Numbered from the stretch's first letter, positions 1 to 9,001 are shown. The stretch is DNA of 64,000 nucleotides from Pseudomonas frederiksbergensis (GCF_003732705.1 NZ_MOBR01000041.1:307361-371360), one strand, 5' to 3'. Notes: generated from the letters alone by a model not told the origin. Translations and numbers: made by a program.

Positions 1-43
1 TTCCCCCTCTCCCCTCTTGGGAGAGGGCTGGGGTGAGGGGTGG
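1..43. repeat. Right-hand end of a CCCTCTCCCC-type inverted-repeat element
   Basis: The first 43 bases match the right arms of the elements at 27079-27242 and 53349-53622: a CCCCTCTCCCC arm, then GGGGAGAGGG-like sequence and a GGGTGAGGGG end. The rest of this copy lies outside the window. Confidence 0.75.
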
Positions 44-79
44 ATTCTGAAACTACCACCAGCAACCGGACCTCACACC

Positions 80-556
80 ATGCCCACCCTCACCACCTAC
101 CAAACCAAAATCATCCCTGACTGGGTCGATTACAACGGCCACTTGCGCGATGCCTTCTACCTGCTGATTTTCAGCTACGCCACCGACGCGCTAATGGATC
201 GTCTGGGCATGGACAGCAACAACCGCGAAGCCAGCGGCAACTCGTTGTTCACCCTCGAACTGCACCTCAACTACCTGCACGAAGTGAAGCTCGACGCCGA
301 CGTTGAAGTGCACACCCAAATCATCGCCCACGACAGCAAGCGCCTGCACCTCTACCACAGCCTGCATCTGGTCGGCGGTGACAAGGCGCTGGCCGGCAAC
401 GAGCAAATGCTGCTGCACGTCGACCTCGCCGGCCCGCGCTCCGCGCCGTTCAGCGAAGACACCTTGAGCAAGCTGCAAGCCATCGTCGCCGAGCAAACCG
501 ACCTGCCTACCCCTGATTACATTGGCCGAGTGATCGCACTGCCCCCAAAAAAATAA
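80..556 (+). CDS. cdhB: Thioesterase of carnitine degradation (CdhB-like)
   Basis: A 158-residue single-domain hotdog thioesterase. The N-terminal DWVDYNGHLRDAFYLLIFS segment fits the 4-hydroxybenzoyl-CoA thioesterase-like motif, in which a D/N-x-N-GH stretch near the start carries the active site. In Pseudomonas this gene lies at the end of the carnitine operon, where the family is thought to hydrolyse the CoA thioester made from dehydrocarnitine (family knowledge, not proved here). The next gene, for gamma-butyrobetaine hydroxylase, starts 13 bp downstream, so the two are probably cotranscribed and the rest of the operon should lie to the left of the window. The ATG at 80 is preferred over a start at 17, because 17-79 reads through the repeat element. 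The family is confident; the symbol rests on context. Confidence 0.8.
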   Translation: MPTLTTYQTKIIPDWVDYNGHLRDAFYLLIFSYATDALMDRLGMDSNNREASGNSLFTLELHLNYLHEVKLDADVEVHTQIIAHDSKRLHLYHSLHLVGGDKALAGNEQMLLHVDLAGPRSAPFSEDTLSKLQAIVAEQTDLPTPDYIGRVIALPPKK

Positions 557-569
557 CAAGGAGATCGCC

Positions 570-1733
570 ATGAACACCGCCGCCGCTTTTGCCGACTTCC
601 GCACCTATCCGTTGATCAGCGCGTTAACCGCCGTGCAAACCCTGGCGGACCGAGTCCAGGTGACCTGGGCCGATGGCCGCGTCAGCCCCTTTCATCACCA
701 ATGGCTGCGGGACAACTGCCCGTGCCCGCTGTGTGTCTACAGCGTGACCCGCGAACAAGTGCTGGAAATTGTCGATGTCGCGGAAGATCTGACACCCAAT
801 GCGGCCCAAATCGATACGGAGGGTTGCCTCCATGTCGATTGGCAAGACGGCCACCTCAGCCGCTTCGACCCGGGCTGGTTGCGCGCCCATGCCTACGACG
901 ACGAATCCCGTGCCGAACGACGGGCCGGCAAACCCAAATCCAGACTGTGGCACAGCGATTTGCAGTTGCCGGTTTTCGACTATCAAGCCCTGATGAACGA
1001 CAACAACGCGTTGCTGCAATGGCTGCTGGCAGTGCGGGATATCGGCCTGACCCAGGTTCGCGGCGTGCCCACCGAGCCCGGTTCGTTGAAGCTGATCGCC
1101 CAGCGGATTTCGTTTATCCGCGAGAGCAATTTCGGCGTGCTGTTCAACGTGCAATCCAAGGCCGATGCCGACAGCAACGCCTACACCGCATTCAACCTGC
1201 CGCTGCACAGCGACCTGCCGACCCGAGAGCTGCAACCGGGGCTGCAATTTCTGCATTGTCTGGTCAACGACGCCGAGGGTGGCGAGAGTATTTTCGTTGA
1301 CGGTTTTGCCATCGCCGAGGCGCTGCGGCTGGAAAGTCCGGAGTCGTTCCGGGCTTTGTGCGAAATCCCTGTGGAATTCCGCAACAAAGACCGCCACAGC
1401 GACTATCGCTGCCTGGCGCCGATCATCGCGCTGGATGCGTTGGGGCAAGTGTCGGAAATTCGCATGGCGAACTTTCTGCGCGGGCCGTTTGATGCTTCGA
1501 TCGACGACATGCCCACGCTCTATCGGGCGTATCGGCGGTTTATTGCCATGACCCGCGAGGCACGGTTTCGGGTGATGACTCGGCTCAAACCGGGTGAAAT
1601 GTGGTGCTTCGACAACCGCCGCACCCTGCATGCGCGCAATGCGTTCGATCCTGCTACTGGCGCCCGGCATTTCCAGGGGTGTTATGTGGATCGGGATGAG
1701 CTGTTGTCGCGGATTTTGGTGTTGCAACGGTAG
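570..1733 (+). CDS. Gamma-butyrobetaine hydroxylase (2-oxoglutarate dioxygenase)
   Basis: A 387-residue cytoplasmic Fe(II)/2-oxoglutarate-dependent dioxygenase predicted to hydroxylate gamma-butyrobetaine to L-carnitine. The N-terminal part (about residues 20-110) is the DUF971-type domain, with a Cys/His cluster around HHQWLRDNCPCPLC that binds zinc in the family. The rest is a TauD-like fold. The facial-triad His-x-Asp is seen in LPLHSDLPTREL and the distal His in FDNRRTLHARNAF. AAGGAG lies 8 bp before the ATG. It follows the carnitine thioesterase by 13 bp, so products of both steps feed one pathway towards glycine betaine, and GbdR, the betaine regulator, is nearby. Length is normal for the family. 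Confidence 0.92.
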   Translation: MNTAAAFADFRTYPLISALTAVQTLADRVQVTWADGRVSPFHHQWLRDNCPCPLCVYSVTREQVLEIVDVAEDLTPNAAQIDTEGCLHVDWQDGHLSRFDPGWLRAHAYDDESRAERRAGKPKSRLWHSDLQLPVFDYQALMNDNNALLQWLLAVRDIGLTQVRGVPTEPGSLKLIAQRISFIRESNFGVLFNVQSKADADSNAYTAFNLPLHSDLPTRELQPGLQFLHCLVNDAEGGESIFVDGFAIAEALRLESPESFRALCEIPVEFRNKDRHSDYRCLAPIIALDALGQVSEIRMANFLRGPFDASIDDMPTLYRAYRRFIAMTREARFRVMTRLKPGEMWCFDNRRTLHARNAFDPATGARHFQGCYVDRDELLSRILVLQR

Positions 1734-1750
1734 ACCGCGTTATCGTTCAT

Positions 1751-1840
1751 TCGCGGGCAAGCCTCGCTCCTACAGGATTGATGTCGGTCGCGATTTTTCG
1801 ATACGACGCTATCCCTGTAGGAGCGAGGCTTGCCCGCGAA
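1751..1840. repeat. Paired REP element (GCGGGCAAGC class)
   Basis: Two copies of the REP core face each other: TCGCGGGCAAGCCTCGCTCC at 1751-1770 and its inverse ending at 1840, with about 37 bp between. It sits just past the hydroxylase stop codon. Such pairs (BIMEs) fold into long hairpins and recur through the window. Confidence 0.9.
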
Positions 1841-1881
1841 GGCGCCATCCCAGACGACACATCTCCTCCTGATTCCCAGGC

Positions 1882-1919
1882 AAAAAAAAGCCCCGATCAA
1901 GCCGTGACAGGATCGGGGC
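1882..1919 (-). terminator. Rho-independent terminator for leftward transcription
   Basis: The arms GCCCCGATC (1890-1898) and GATCGGGGC (1911-1919) form a 9-bp stem. On the minus strand the stem is followed by eight T residues (1889-1882); on the plus strand there is no T run. No recognised leftward gene ends here, since the nearest is gbdR, ending at 2511. It may end a small RNA (see findings) or gbdR read-through. Confidence 0.75.
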
Positions 1920-2128
1920 ACAAGGTACTGTTGAGGAGCCGTTGCGCGAGGGTGACCAAACCTTCGTGAGCCAGCTGAATCCAGTGTGCCTACTCCCCTT
2001 CGCGGCAAGTTAGCCGAAAACGACCTGTTCATAGGTATCGCGGCCATTGCGACAAATCGTCCTTGCCGCCACTCCCGGCCCCTACCAGAATCGAGCCACG
2101 ACACCGTTCCCTGAAGAAGGATTGCGTC

Positions 2129-2386
2129 ATGATGCACGCCGATTTGATTGACCAGGAAGACCTGTTGGGCCTGCTGCTGTCGCTGGGTTTCCAAGTGCCG
2201 AACGGCTCCACAGCCGAGCAGGCTTGCGAGTGCGCTGTGCGAGGTTTGAACAATGAGCGGGCGATGATCCTGCGAACCATGGTCAAGCAGATGTACACCA
2301 GCAGCGCGACCATCCTGCCGGCCGTGCGCCAGGCGATCGACAAGCAATTGTTGCCTGCATTGGCGGAGTATCAGCAGAAGGCGTAG
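2129..2386 (+). CDS. Conserved small protein of unknown function
   Basis: An 85-residue, probably cytoplasmic and mostly helical protein (MMHADLIDQEDLLGLLLSLG...). It has no signal peptide, membrane segment or recognised motif. An AAGAAGG ribosome-binding site lies about 8 bp before the ATG at 2129; a second ATG follows directly at 2132. It is encoded alone between the carnitine genes and the convergent gbdR gene. Codon use is like that of neighbouring core genes, which supports a real gene. I do not recognise a family and propose no function. Confidence 0.7.
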   Translation: MMHADLIDQEDLLGLLLSLGFQVPNGSTAEQACECAVRGLNNERAMILRTMVKQMYTSSATILPAVRQAIDKQLLPALAEYQQKA

Positions 2387-2398
2387 AGCCCACCAGTG

Positions 2399-2505
2399 AT
2401 CGTTCCCACGCTCTGCGTGGGAATGCAGCCAGGGACGCTCCGCGTCCCCAAAGGCCGAACGCGGAGCGTCCGTTGAGGCATTCCCACGCAGAGCGTGGGA
2501 ACGAT
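2399..2505. repeat. REP element (GATCGTTCCCACGC class)
   Basis: An outer inverted repeat GATCGTTCCCACGCTCTGCG / CGCAGAGCGTGGGAACGATC encloses an inner one (GGGACGCTCCGCGTCCC, and GCGGAGCGTCC). It lies between the convergent 3' ends of the small gene at 2129-2386 and gbdR. Confidence 0.9.
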
Positions 2506-2510
2506 CTGTG

Positions 2511-3614
2511 TCAGAGCCTTACGCTCGCAAACGTCGACTCATTGCGCGCCTGGCTCAACGCCGACAACGGCCCGGACAACGGCGACAGCACCAACGCTTG
2601 CGGCAACGGCATCATCGCCACCTGTTGCGTGGTGTTCGACCCTACGCGCTCGTCACGCGGCGGAATGCCGAAGTATTCGCGGTAGCACTTGGAGAAGTGC
2701 GGCGTGGACACAAACCCGCAGACCGACGCCACTTCGATGATCGACATCGGCGTTTGCTTGAGCAACTGCCGGGCGCGGATCAGGCGCAGCTTCAGGTAGT
2801 AGCGTGACGGCGAGCAGTGCAAGTATTTCTGGAACAGGCGCTCGAGCTGACGGCGCGACACGGCGACGTACACCGCCAGTTCGTCGAGGTCGATCGGCTC
2901 TTCCAGGTTGGCCTCCATCAGCGCGACGATTTCCTGCAACTTCGGCTGGTTGGTGCCAAGCATGTGCTTGAGCGGCACGCGCTGGTGGTCCTGTTCGTTG
3001 CGGATGCGCTCGTAGACGAACATCTCCGAAATCGCCGCCGACAGTTCACGGCCGTGATCGCGACTGATCAGGTGCAGCATCATGTCCAGCGGCGCGGTGC
3101 CGCCGGAGCTGGTGAAACGGTTACGGTCGAGGGTGAACAACCGGGTGCTCATGGCCACACGCGGAAACGCTTCCTGCATGGCGGCCAGGCACTCCCAGTG
3201 CACGCTGCAATCGAAACCATCCAGCAGGCCGGCGCAGGCCAGGGCCCAGCTGCCGGTGCACACCGCGCCCAGACGCTTGGACTGACGCGCCTGGCTTTGC
3301 AGCCACGACACGTGTTCGCGGGTCACAGTGCGCTGGATGCCGATACCGCCGCAGACAATGATGGTGTCCATGGACGGCGCTTTGTGCATGGAGCAATCGG
3401 GGGTGATCTGCAGACCGTCACTGGCCCAGACCTGGCCGCCGTCAACGGTGAGGGTGGTCCAGCGATACAGCTCGCGGCCGGACAATTGGTTGGCCATGCG
3501 CAGGGGTTCTACTGCGGAGGCCAGAGAAATAAGCGTGAAATTGTCCAGCAGCAGAAAGCCGATGGATTGAGGCGCACGGTTCTGGGGTTGAGCCCCGGAG
3601 TTGAACGTCGTCAT
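2511..3614 (-). CDS. gbdR: GbdR, AraC-family activator of glycine betaine catabolism
   Basis: A 367-residue GATase1-like AraC regulator. The N-terminal half (about residues 15-195) is a DJ-1/PfpI-like sensor domain with the fold elements IGFLLLDNFTLISL and VCTGSWALACAGLLDG. The C-terminal part (about 225-330) is an AraC double helix-turn-helix, with VAVSRRQLERLFQKYL as helix-turn-helix 1 and IIEVASVCGFVSTPHFSKCYREYFG as the signature helix. The sequence matches my recall of P. aeruginosa GbdR over nearly its whole length. GbdR responds to glycine betaine and dimethylglycine and activates demethylation, serine-turnover and transport genes. Its neighbours sdaB and cbcXWV are known members of that regulon. 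GAGGAG precedes the ATG on the minus strand. Confidence 0.95.
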   Translation of the reverse strand: MTTFNSGAQPQNRAPQSIGFLLLDNFTLISLASAVEPLRMANQLSGRELYRWTTLTVDGGQVWASDGLQITPDCSMHKAPSMDTIIVCGGIGIQRTVTREHVSWLQSQARQSKRLGAVCTGSWALACAGLLDGFDCSVHWECLAAMQEAFPRVAMSTRLFTLDRNRFTSSGGTAPLDMMLHLISRDHGRELSAAISEMFVYERIRNEQDHQRVPLKHMLGTNQPKLQEIVALMEANLEEPIDLDELAVYVAVSRRQLERLFQKYLHCSPSRYYLKLRLIRARQLLKQTPMSIIEVASVCGFVSTPHFSKCYREYFGIPPRDERVGSNTTQQVAMMPLPQALVLSPLSGPLSALSQARNESTFASVRL

Positions 3615-4140
3615 CGCGGTATCTCCTCACACAAAGCGGGTGATGGCCTCAGGCGGAGGCTCTTGTTATTGCCATCGTTCTCGCGTGGGAGACGGGCTTT
3701 GTAATGACAGAGCAATTGCCATGCCTAAAGTTGAATGGTCATTCAATAACTCCTGAAAACGACGTCGCGGCGTGTCTATATAAGCCGTGCGCAGAATGGG
3801 GGTTATAAGTGCCATCAAGACAGGCAAATGCTCTGTGTTGCAAGGTGTGAGCAAATCGGTAGCACTTGTGGGAACGGGGGCTGCGAGGTGCTGGAGAAGA
3901 GTGTCACCACAAGCACAGGCGACAGGCGGTAATGGCCAACCTGGATCCCGGATCTCGGGAAGTGCGCTTGTCTGTAAGCGACGCGCTAAAAGGTGGCGCG
4001 TTTTTGGTGCGGTGTTCACTTAGCGCGCAGTTTTGACTGGTCTGGCGCTATCGCGAGCAAGCTTTGCTCCTACAGAGGATCGCCGACAATCCGTAGGAGC
4101 CGTAGGAGCAAAGCTTGCTCGCGATGCAGACGACGCGGTC
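3615..4140. other. gbdR upstream region with a REP pair
   Basis: This 526-bp gap separates the gbdR start from the sdaB stop; both genes run leftward. It must hold the gbdR promoter. A REP pair occupies 4051-4124 (TCGCGAGCAAGCTTTGCTCC and its inverse). A possible 117-codon frame at 3666-4019 has no ribosome-binding site or family resemblance and is not called. Nothing else is recognisable. Confidence 0.6.
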
Positions 4141-5517
4141 TCAACACTCCACCGCACTCACCGCCAACCCACCCCGCGATGTTTCTTTGTATTTGTCATG
4201 CATATCGGCGCCGGTATCACGCATGGTGCGGATCACCCGATCCAGCGAGATAAAGTGCTGACCGTCGCCACGCAACGCCATCTGCGCTGCGTTGATCGCT
4301 TTCACCGCGGCAATCGCATTGCGCTCGATGCACGGCACCTGCACCAGGCCGCCCACCGGGTCGCAGGTCAGGCCGAGGTTGTGTTCCAGGCCAATCTCCG
4401 CGGCGTTGCACAACTGCTCCGGCGTCGCGCCGAGAATCTCCGCCAACCCGGCCGCCGCCATCGCACAGGCCGAGCCGACTTCACCCTGGCACCCGACTTC
4501 AGCACCGGAGATCGACGCGTTCTTCTTGCACAGAATCCCCACCGCGGCGGCGCTGAGGAAATAGTCGACCACGTTAGCCTCGGTCACCACCTCGCTGAAC
4601 TTCATAAAGTAGTGCAACACCGCCGGGATGATCCCCGCCGCGCCGTTGGTCGGCGCCGTGACCATGCGCCCGCCGGCCGCGTTTTCTTCGTTGACCGCCA
4701 GGGCGAACAGGTTGACCCATTCCATCGCACTCAGGGTCGAGCCGATCACGTTGGGTTTGCCCAGCTCTTGCAGGCTGCGGTGCAACTTGGCCGCACGCCG
4801 GCGCACGTTCAGGCCGCCGGGCAAGATGCCTTCGTGCTTGAGGCCCTGGTCGACGCAATCCTGCATGGCGCGCCAGAGTTTCATCAGGCCGGAACGGATT
4901 TCATCCTCGCTGCGCCAGACTTTTTCGTTGGCCAGCATCAGCTCGGCCACCCGCAGATTGTGCTTCTGGCACAGCTCCAGCAGTTCCACGGCACTGGAGA
5001 AGTCGTACGGCAACACGGTGCGATCCAGATCCACCACGCCGCTGGACGCTTGCGCCTCATCGACCACAAAACCGCCGCCAATCGAATAGTAGGTGTCGCG
5101 GTGCAGCTCACCGTGATCGCCTTCTACAATTAATGTCATGGCATTCGGGTGAAATGGCAGGTTCTCGTCGATCAGGCGCATGTCGCGAGCCCAGATGAAC
5201 GGCACCGACAAACGACCGTCGAGCAACAAGGTGTGGGTTTCACGCAGGGTTTCGATATGCAGGCCGATTTTCGACGGATCAATCGCGTCCGGCCACTCGC
5301 CCATCAGCCCCATGATCACGGCGTTATCGCTGCCGTGACCGATGCCGGTGGCCGATAACGAACCGAAAAGCTGAACTTCGACCCGTCTTACTTGTTCCAA
5401 AAGACCCTGCTCACGCAAACCTTGCACGAACAGCGCCGCGGCCCGCATAGGGCCGACCGTGTGCGAACTGGAAGGGCCAATGCCGATTTTGAACAGGTCG
5501 AAAACGCTGATAGCCAT
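4141..5517 (-). CDS. sdaB: L-serine ammonia-lyase (single-chain, Fe-S)
   Basis: A 458-residue serine dehydratase converting L-serine to pyruvate and ammonia. The beta domain comes first (MAISVFDLFKIGIGPSSSHTVGPMRAA, the SSSHTVGPM motif being diagnostic). The alpha domain carries the 4Fe-4S cysteines: CKKNASISGAEVGCQGEVGSACAMAAAGL and, further on, LTCDPVGGLVQVPCIERN. The ATG at 5517 is chosen because CAGGAG lies 10 bp upstream and the family starts with MAISVFDLFK; longer readings to 5763 cross the intergenic region. In Pseudomonas this gene belongs to the GbdR regulon. It removes serine made from the glycine released by betaine and sarcosine demethylation, which explains its place between gbdR and the betaine importer. 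Confidence 0.95.
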   Translation of the reverse strand: MAISVFDLFKIGIGPSSSHTVGPMRAAALFVQGLREQGLLEQVRRVEVQLFGSLSATGIGHGSDNAVIMGLMGEWPDAIDPSKIGLHIETLRETHTLLLDGRLSVPFIWARDMRLIDENLPFHPNAMTLIVEGDHGELHRDTYYSIGGGFVVDEAQASSGVVDLDRTVLPYDFSSAVELLELCQKHNLRVAELMLANEKVWRSEDEIRSGLMKLWRAMQDCVDQGLKHEGILPGGLNVRRRAAKLHRSLQELGKPNVIGSTLSAMEWVNLFALAVNEENAAGGRMVTAPTNGAAGIIPAVLHYFMKFSEVVTEANVVDYFLSAAAVGILCKKNASISGAEVGCQGEVGSACAMAAAGLAEILGATPEQLCNAAEIGLEHNLGLTCDPVGGLVQVPCIERNAIAAVKAINAAQMALRGDGQHFISLDRVIRTMRDTGADMHDKYKETSRGGLAVSAVEC

Positions 5518-5952
5518 TACTGCCGAACTCCTGGATGTGCCAACTCCAGACGCAAAAGCGCCCAGTGACGGAGCTGCTACGCTCAAGCTGCAATCCGCCA
5601 GATTGGCTGCATCATCAGGCTTTTGTGGTGTCGTTCGACGTCTCACACCGACGCACTCATGTCCAACAACGCCGCGGGTCTTTGACGCTGCGTTTTCGCC
5701 GTTTTTTAGCGGATCAGAGGGCCAAAAGGAGCCGAAAAAATCTGTAAACGACGTCACCGACACTGGATGCGACCATCCCTGTACTGGTTACGACGCACCC
5801 TGTAGGCGTCAGATTTTCACTGGTACATGATCGTATCGACTCGATTGCAAGGCGCCGTGGTAGAGCTGTCTCCAAAACGCCATCCAACCGCAACCTATAA
5901 GTGCGGTGGTCCAGTCGGAACACTGCCAAAAAAAACACCAAGGAGTCCACCC
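5518..5952. promoter_or_regulatory. Divergent promoter region of sdaB and cbcX
   Basis: The 435 bp between divergent sdaB and cbcX must contain both promoters. From knowledge of P. aeruginosa, both genes are GbdR targets, so GbdR sites are expected here; I could not assign one with confidence by eye. AAGGAG sits just before the cbcX start. No gene is seen. Confidence 0.6.
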
Positions 5953-6903
5953 ATGAAAGGTTCCCCGTCGTTGTTGTTGGCCGCCATGCTGAGTCTGCCG
6001 TTACTGGCTCAAGCCGCAGAACCCGCTCAGTGCAGCACCGTAAATTTCTCTGATGTCGGCTGGACCGACATCACCGCGACTACCGCGACCACCAGCGTTG
6101 TCCTCGACGCCCTGGGCTACAAAACCAAGACCACCATGATTTCCGTGCCTGTGACCTACAAGTCCCTGGCCGATGGCAAGAACATGGACGTGTTCCTCGG
6201 TAACTGGATGCCGACCATGGAAAACGACATCAAGGCCTACCGCGATGCGGGCACCGTGGATGTCGTGCGCACCAACCTCACCGGCGCCAAGTACACCCTC
6301 GCCGTACCGCAAGCGCTGTACGACAAAGGGCTGCATGACTTCGCCGACATCGCCAAATTCAAGAAAGAACTCGACGGCAAGATCTACGGCATCGAGCCGG
6401 GCAACGACGGCAACCGCCTGATCCAGACCATGATCGACAAGGATGCCTTCGGTCTCAAAACCGCCGGCTTCAAAGTCGTCGAGTCCAGCGAAGCGGGGAT
6501 GCTGTCCCAGGTCGACCGCGCCCAGAAACGCGATACCGCCGTGGTCTTCCTCGGTTGGGCACCGCACCCGATGAACAAACGCTTCAAGATTCAATACCTG
6601 ACCGGTGGCGATGACTTCTTTGGCCCGGACTTCGGTGCGGCCACGGTCGCCACCAACACCCGCAAGGGCTACGTCCAGGAATGCAGCAACGTCGGGACTC
6701 TGCTGAAAAACCTGGAATTCACCGTGGACATGGAAAGCTCGCTGATGGGCAACATCCTGGACGACAAGATGAAGCCTGACGCCGCGGCCAAGGCCTGGCT
6801 GAAAAAGAATCCACAGGTGCTCGATACCTGGCTCGCTGGCGTGACCACCATTGACGGTAAACCAGGCCTGGAGGCCGTGAAAGCCAAGCTCGCGCAGCCT
6901 TAA
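5953..6903 (+). CDS. cbcX: Choline/betaine ABC transporter, periplasmic binding protein
   Basis: A 316-residue substrate-binding protein of the ChoX/OpuAC family. A signal peptide (MKGSPSLLLAAMLSLPLLAQAAE, cleaved after AQA) directs it to the periplasm. The mature chain has the quaternary-amine-binding pattern, with DVGWTDITAT near the N-terminus, VFLGNWMPTME, and later VVFLGWAPHPMN; these conserved tryptophans supply the aromatic box that binds the trimethylammonium group. AAGGAG lies 8 bp before the ATG at 5953. It is first in the cbcXWV unit. In Pseudomonas, Cbc uses separate binding proteins for choline, betaine and carnitine; CbcX, encoded beside the core genes, is the choline-binding one. 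Confidence 0.92.
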   Translation: MKGSPSLLLAAMLSLPLLAQAAEPAQCSTVNFSDVGWTDITATTATTSVVLDALGYKTKTTMISVPVTYKSLADGKNMDVFLGNWMPTMENDIKAYRDAGTVDVVRTNLTGAKYTLAVPQALYDKGLHDFADIAKFKKELDGKIYGIEPGNDGNRLIQTMIDKDAFGLKTAGFKVVESSEAGMLSQVDRAQKRDTAVVFLGWAPHPMNKRFKIQYLTGGDDFFGPDFGAATVATNTRKGYVQECSNVGTLLKNLEFTVDMESSLMGNILDDKMKPDAAAKAWLKKNPQVLDTWLAGVTTIDGKPGLEAVKAKLAQP

Positions 6904-6923
6904 ATTAAGGAGCATCGCTTACG

Positions 6924-6945
6924 CCGGGCGAGTTCGCTCGCCCGG
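6924..6945 (+). terminator. Intercistronic hairpin between cbcX and cbcW
   Basis: A perfect 9-bp stem (CCGGGCGAG / CTCGCCCGG) closes a TTCG tetraloop 20 bp after the cbcX stop, followed by a weak T-rich stretch. This layout is common after binding-protein genes, where the hairpin stabilises the upstream message or partly ends transcription, so the binding protein is made in excess over the membrane parts. Confidence 0.75.
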
Positions 6946-6980
6946 GCTGTTTATTTCCTTGCATGCGGACGTTCACTACC

Positions 6981-7826
6981 ATGCTGATTGATCAGAAAAT
7001 CCCCCTAGGCCAGTACATCGCGAGCTTCGTTGAATGGTTGACGCAACACGGCGCCAGCACCTTCGACGCAATCGCCGTGACACTGGAAACGATGATCCAC
7101 GGCGTGACGTTCGCGCTGACCTGGTTCAACCCGCTGGCATTGATCGGCCTCATCGCGCTACTGGCACACTTCATTCAACGAAAGTGGGGGCTGACCGTTT
7201 TCGTCATCGCCTCCTTCCTGCTGATCCTCAATCTGGGGTACTGGCAGGAAACCATGGAAACCCTTGCCCAGGTGCTGTTTGCCACCTTCGTCTGCGTGAT
7301 CATCGGCGTGCCGTTGGGCATCGTCGCCGCGCACAAACCGATGTTCTACACATTGATGCGTCCGGTGCTCGATCTGATGCAGACCGTGCCGACCTTCGTG
7401 TACCTCATTCCTACCCTGACCCTCTTCGGGCTGGGTGTGGTCCCGGGTCTGATCTCGACGGTGGTGTTCGCGATTGCCGCGCCGATCCGCCTGACTTACC
7501 TGGGGATCCGTGATGTTCCCGCAGAATTGATGGACGCCGGCAAAGCCTTCGGCTGCTCGCGCCGCCAACTGCTCTCTCGTATCGAACTGCCCCACGCGAT
7601 GCCAAGCATTGCGGCCGGCATCACCCAGTGCATCATGCTGTCGCTGTCGATGGTGGTGATCGCGGCACTGGTGGGCGCCGATGGCCTGGGCAAACCCGTG
7701 GTCAACGCACTGAACACCGCCGATATCGCCCTGGGCTTCGAAGCCGGGTTGGCAATCGTACTGCTGGCGATCATGCTCGACCGTATCTGCAAACAACCCG
7801 ACGCTAAAGTAGGGGGTGACGCATGA
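6981..7826 (+). CDS. cbcW: Choline/betaine ABC transporter permease
   Basis: A 281-residue inner-membrane permease of the ProW/OpuAB type with about six hydrophobic segments. The binding-protein-dependent permease signature is present as AFGCSRRQLLSRIELPHAMPSI, the EAA loop that contacts the ATPase. The start at 6981 (MLIDQKIPLGQYI) matches the remembered P. aeruginosa protein; an in-frame ATG at 6963 would add six residues, and neither has a strong ribosome-binding site. Its stop codon overlaps the cbcV start (ATGA at 7823-7826), giving translational coupling. It completes the importer with CbcX and CbcV. Confidence 0.92.
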   Translation: MLIDQKIPLGQYIASFVEWLTQHGASTFDAIAVTLETMIHGVTFALTWFNPLALIGLIALLAHFIQRKWGLTVFVIASFLLILNLGYWQETMETLAQVLFATFVCVIIGVPLGIVAAHKPMFYTLMRPVLDLMQTVPTFVYLIPTLTLFGLGVVPGLISTVVFAIAAPIRLTYLGIRDVPAELMDAGKAFGCSRRQLLSRIELPHAMPSIAAGITQCIMLSLSMVVIAALVGADGLGKPVVNALNTADIALGFEAGLAIVLLAIMLDRICKQPDAKVGGDA

Positions 7827-9001
7827 GCATTATTCGCTTCGAAGACGTCGACGTAATCTTCTCCAAAGACCCGCGTGAGGCGCTCAAACTCCTTGACCAA
7901 GGCATGTCCCGCGACCAGATCCTGAAGAAAACCGGGCAGATCGTCGGCGTTGAAAAAGCCAGCCTGGACGTCGAAAAAGGTGAAATCTGCGTGCTGATGG
8001 GCCTGTCCGGTTCCGGCAAGTCCAGCCTGCTGCGCTGCATCAACGGCCTCAACACCGTCAGCCGTGGCAAGTTGTTCGTCGAGCACGAAGGCCGACAGAT
8101 CGACATCGCGTCGTGTACCCCGGCAGAACTGAAAATGATGCGCACCAAGCGCATCGCCATGGTGTTCCAGAAGTTCGCCCTGATGCCTTGGCTGACCGTT
8201 CGCGAGAACATCAGCTTCGGTCTGGAAATGCAGGGTCGCCCCGAGAAAGAACGACGCAAACTGGTGGACGACAAGCTTGAGCTGGTGGGCCTGACCCAGT
8301 GGCGCAACAAGAAACCGGATGAGCTCTCCGGCGGTATGCAGCAACGTGTGGGCCTGGCCCGCGCGCTGGCGATGGACGCCGACATCCTGCTGATGGACGA
8401 ACCGTTCTCGGCCCTCGACCCGTTGATCCGCCAAGGCCTGCAAGACGAACTGCTGGAACTGCAAAGCAAGCTCAACAAGACCATCGTGTTCGTGAGCCAT
8501 GACCTTGATGAGGCGCTGAAACTTGGCAGCCGTATCGCGATCATGAAAGACGGGCGCATCGTGCAGTACAGCGTGCCGGAAGAAATCGTGTTGAACCCGG
8601 CGGACGATTACGTGCGGACCTTCGTGGCCCACACCAACCCGCTGAACGTGCTGTGCGGTCGCAGCCTGATGCGCACGCTGGACAACTGCAAACGCATCAA
8701 CGGTTCGGTGTGCCTGGACCCGGGCGGCGATTCGTGGCTGGACCTGGCCGAAGGCAACACCATCAAGGGCGCCCGCCAGAACGGCGAAAGCCTGGACCTG
8801 CAAAACTGGGTGCCGGGGCAATCGGTTGAAGGGTTGGGTCGTCGGCCAACGCTGGTGGACTCCAACATCGGCATGCGCGAAGCGCTGCAGATTCGCTACC
8901 AGACCGGCAACAAACTGGTGCTGCACGACAACAACAAGGTGGTCGGGATTCTGGGCGACAGCGAGCTGTACCACGCGCTGCTCGGCAAAAACCTGGGGTA
9001 A
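7823..9001 (+). CDS. cbcV: Choline/betaine ABC transporter ATP-binding protein
   Basis: A 392-residue ATPase of the ProV/OpuAA group. Walker A is GLSGSGKSSLLR (about residues 60-70), the signature is ELSGGMQQRVGLARAL, Walker B is ADILLMDEPFSALDP, and the switch histidine lies in FVSHDLDEAL. The first 40 residues (DPREALKLLDQG...) are the N-terminal extension typical of glycine-betaine importers. The last 110 residues form a C-terminal regulatory extension in the position of the CBS domains of ProV. It overlaps cbcW by 4 bp. The role is to power uptake of choline and betaine for catabolism and osmoprotection. Confidence 0.93.
   Translation: MSIIRFEDVDVIFSKDPREALKLLDQGMSRDQILKKTGQIVGVEKASLDVEKGEICVLMGLSGSGKSSLLRCINGLNTVSRGKLFVEHEGRQIDIASCTPAELKMMRTKRIAMVFQKFALMPWLTVRENISFGLEMQGRPEKERRKLVDDKLELVGLTQWRNKKPDELSGGMQQRVGLARALAMDADILLMDEPFSALDPLIRQGLQDELLELQSKLNKTIVFVSHDLDEALKLGSRIAIMKDGRIVQYSVPEEIVLNPADDYVRTFVAHTNPLNVLCGRSLMRTLDNCKRINGSVCLDPGGDSWLDLAEGNTIKGARQNGESLDLQNWVPGQSVEGLGRRPTLVDSNIGMREALQIRYQTGNKLVLHDNNKVVGILGDSELYHALLGKNLG

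Noticed and set aside
3666..4019. 117-codon frame upstream of gbdR
   Set aside because: No ribosome-binding site and no family resemblance; it occupies the gbdR promoter region.
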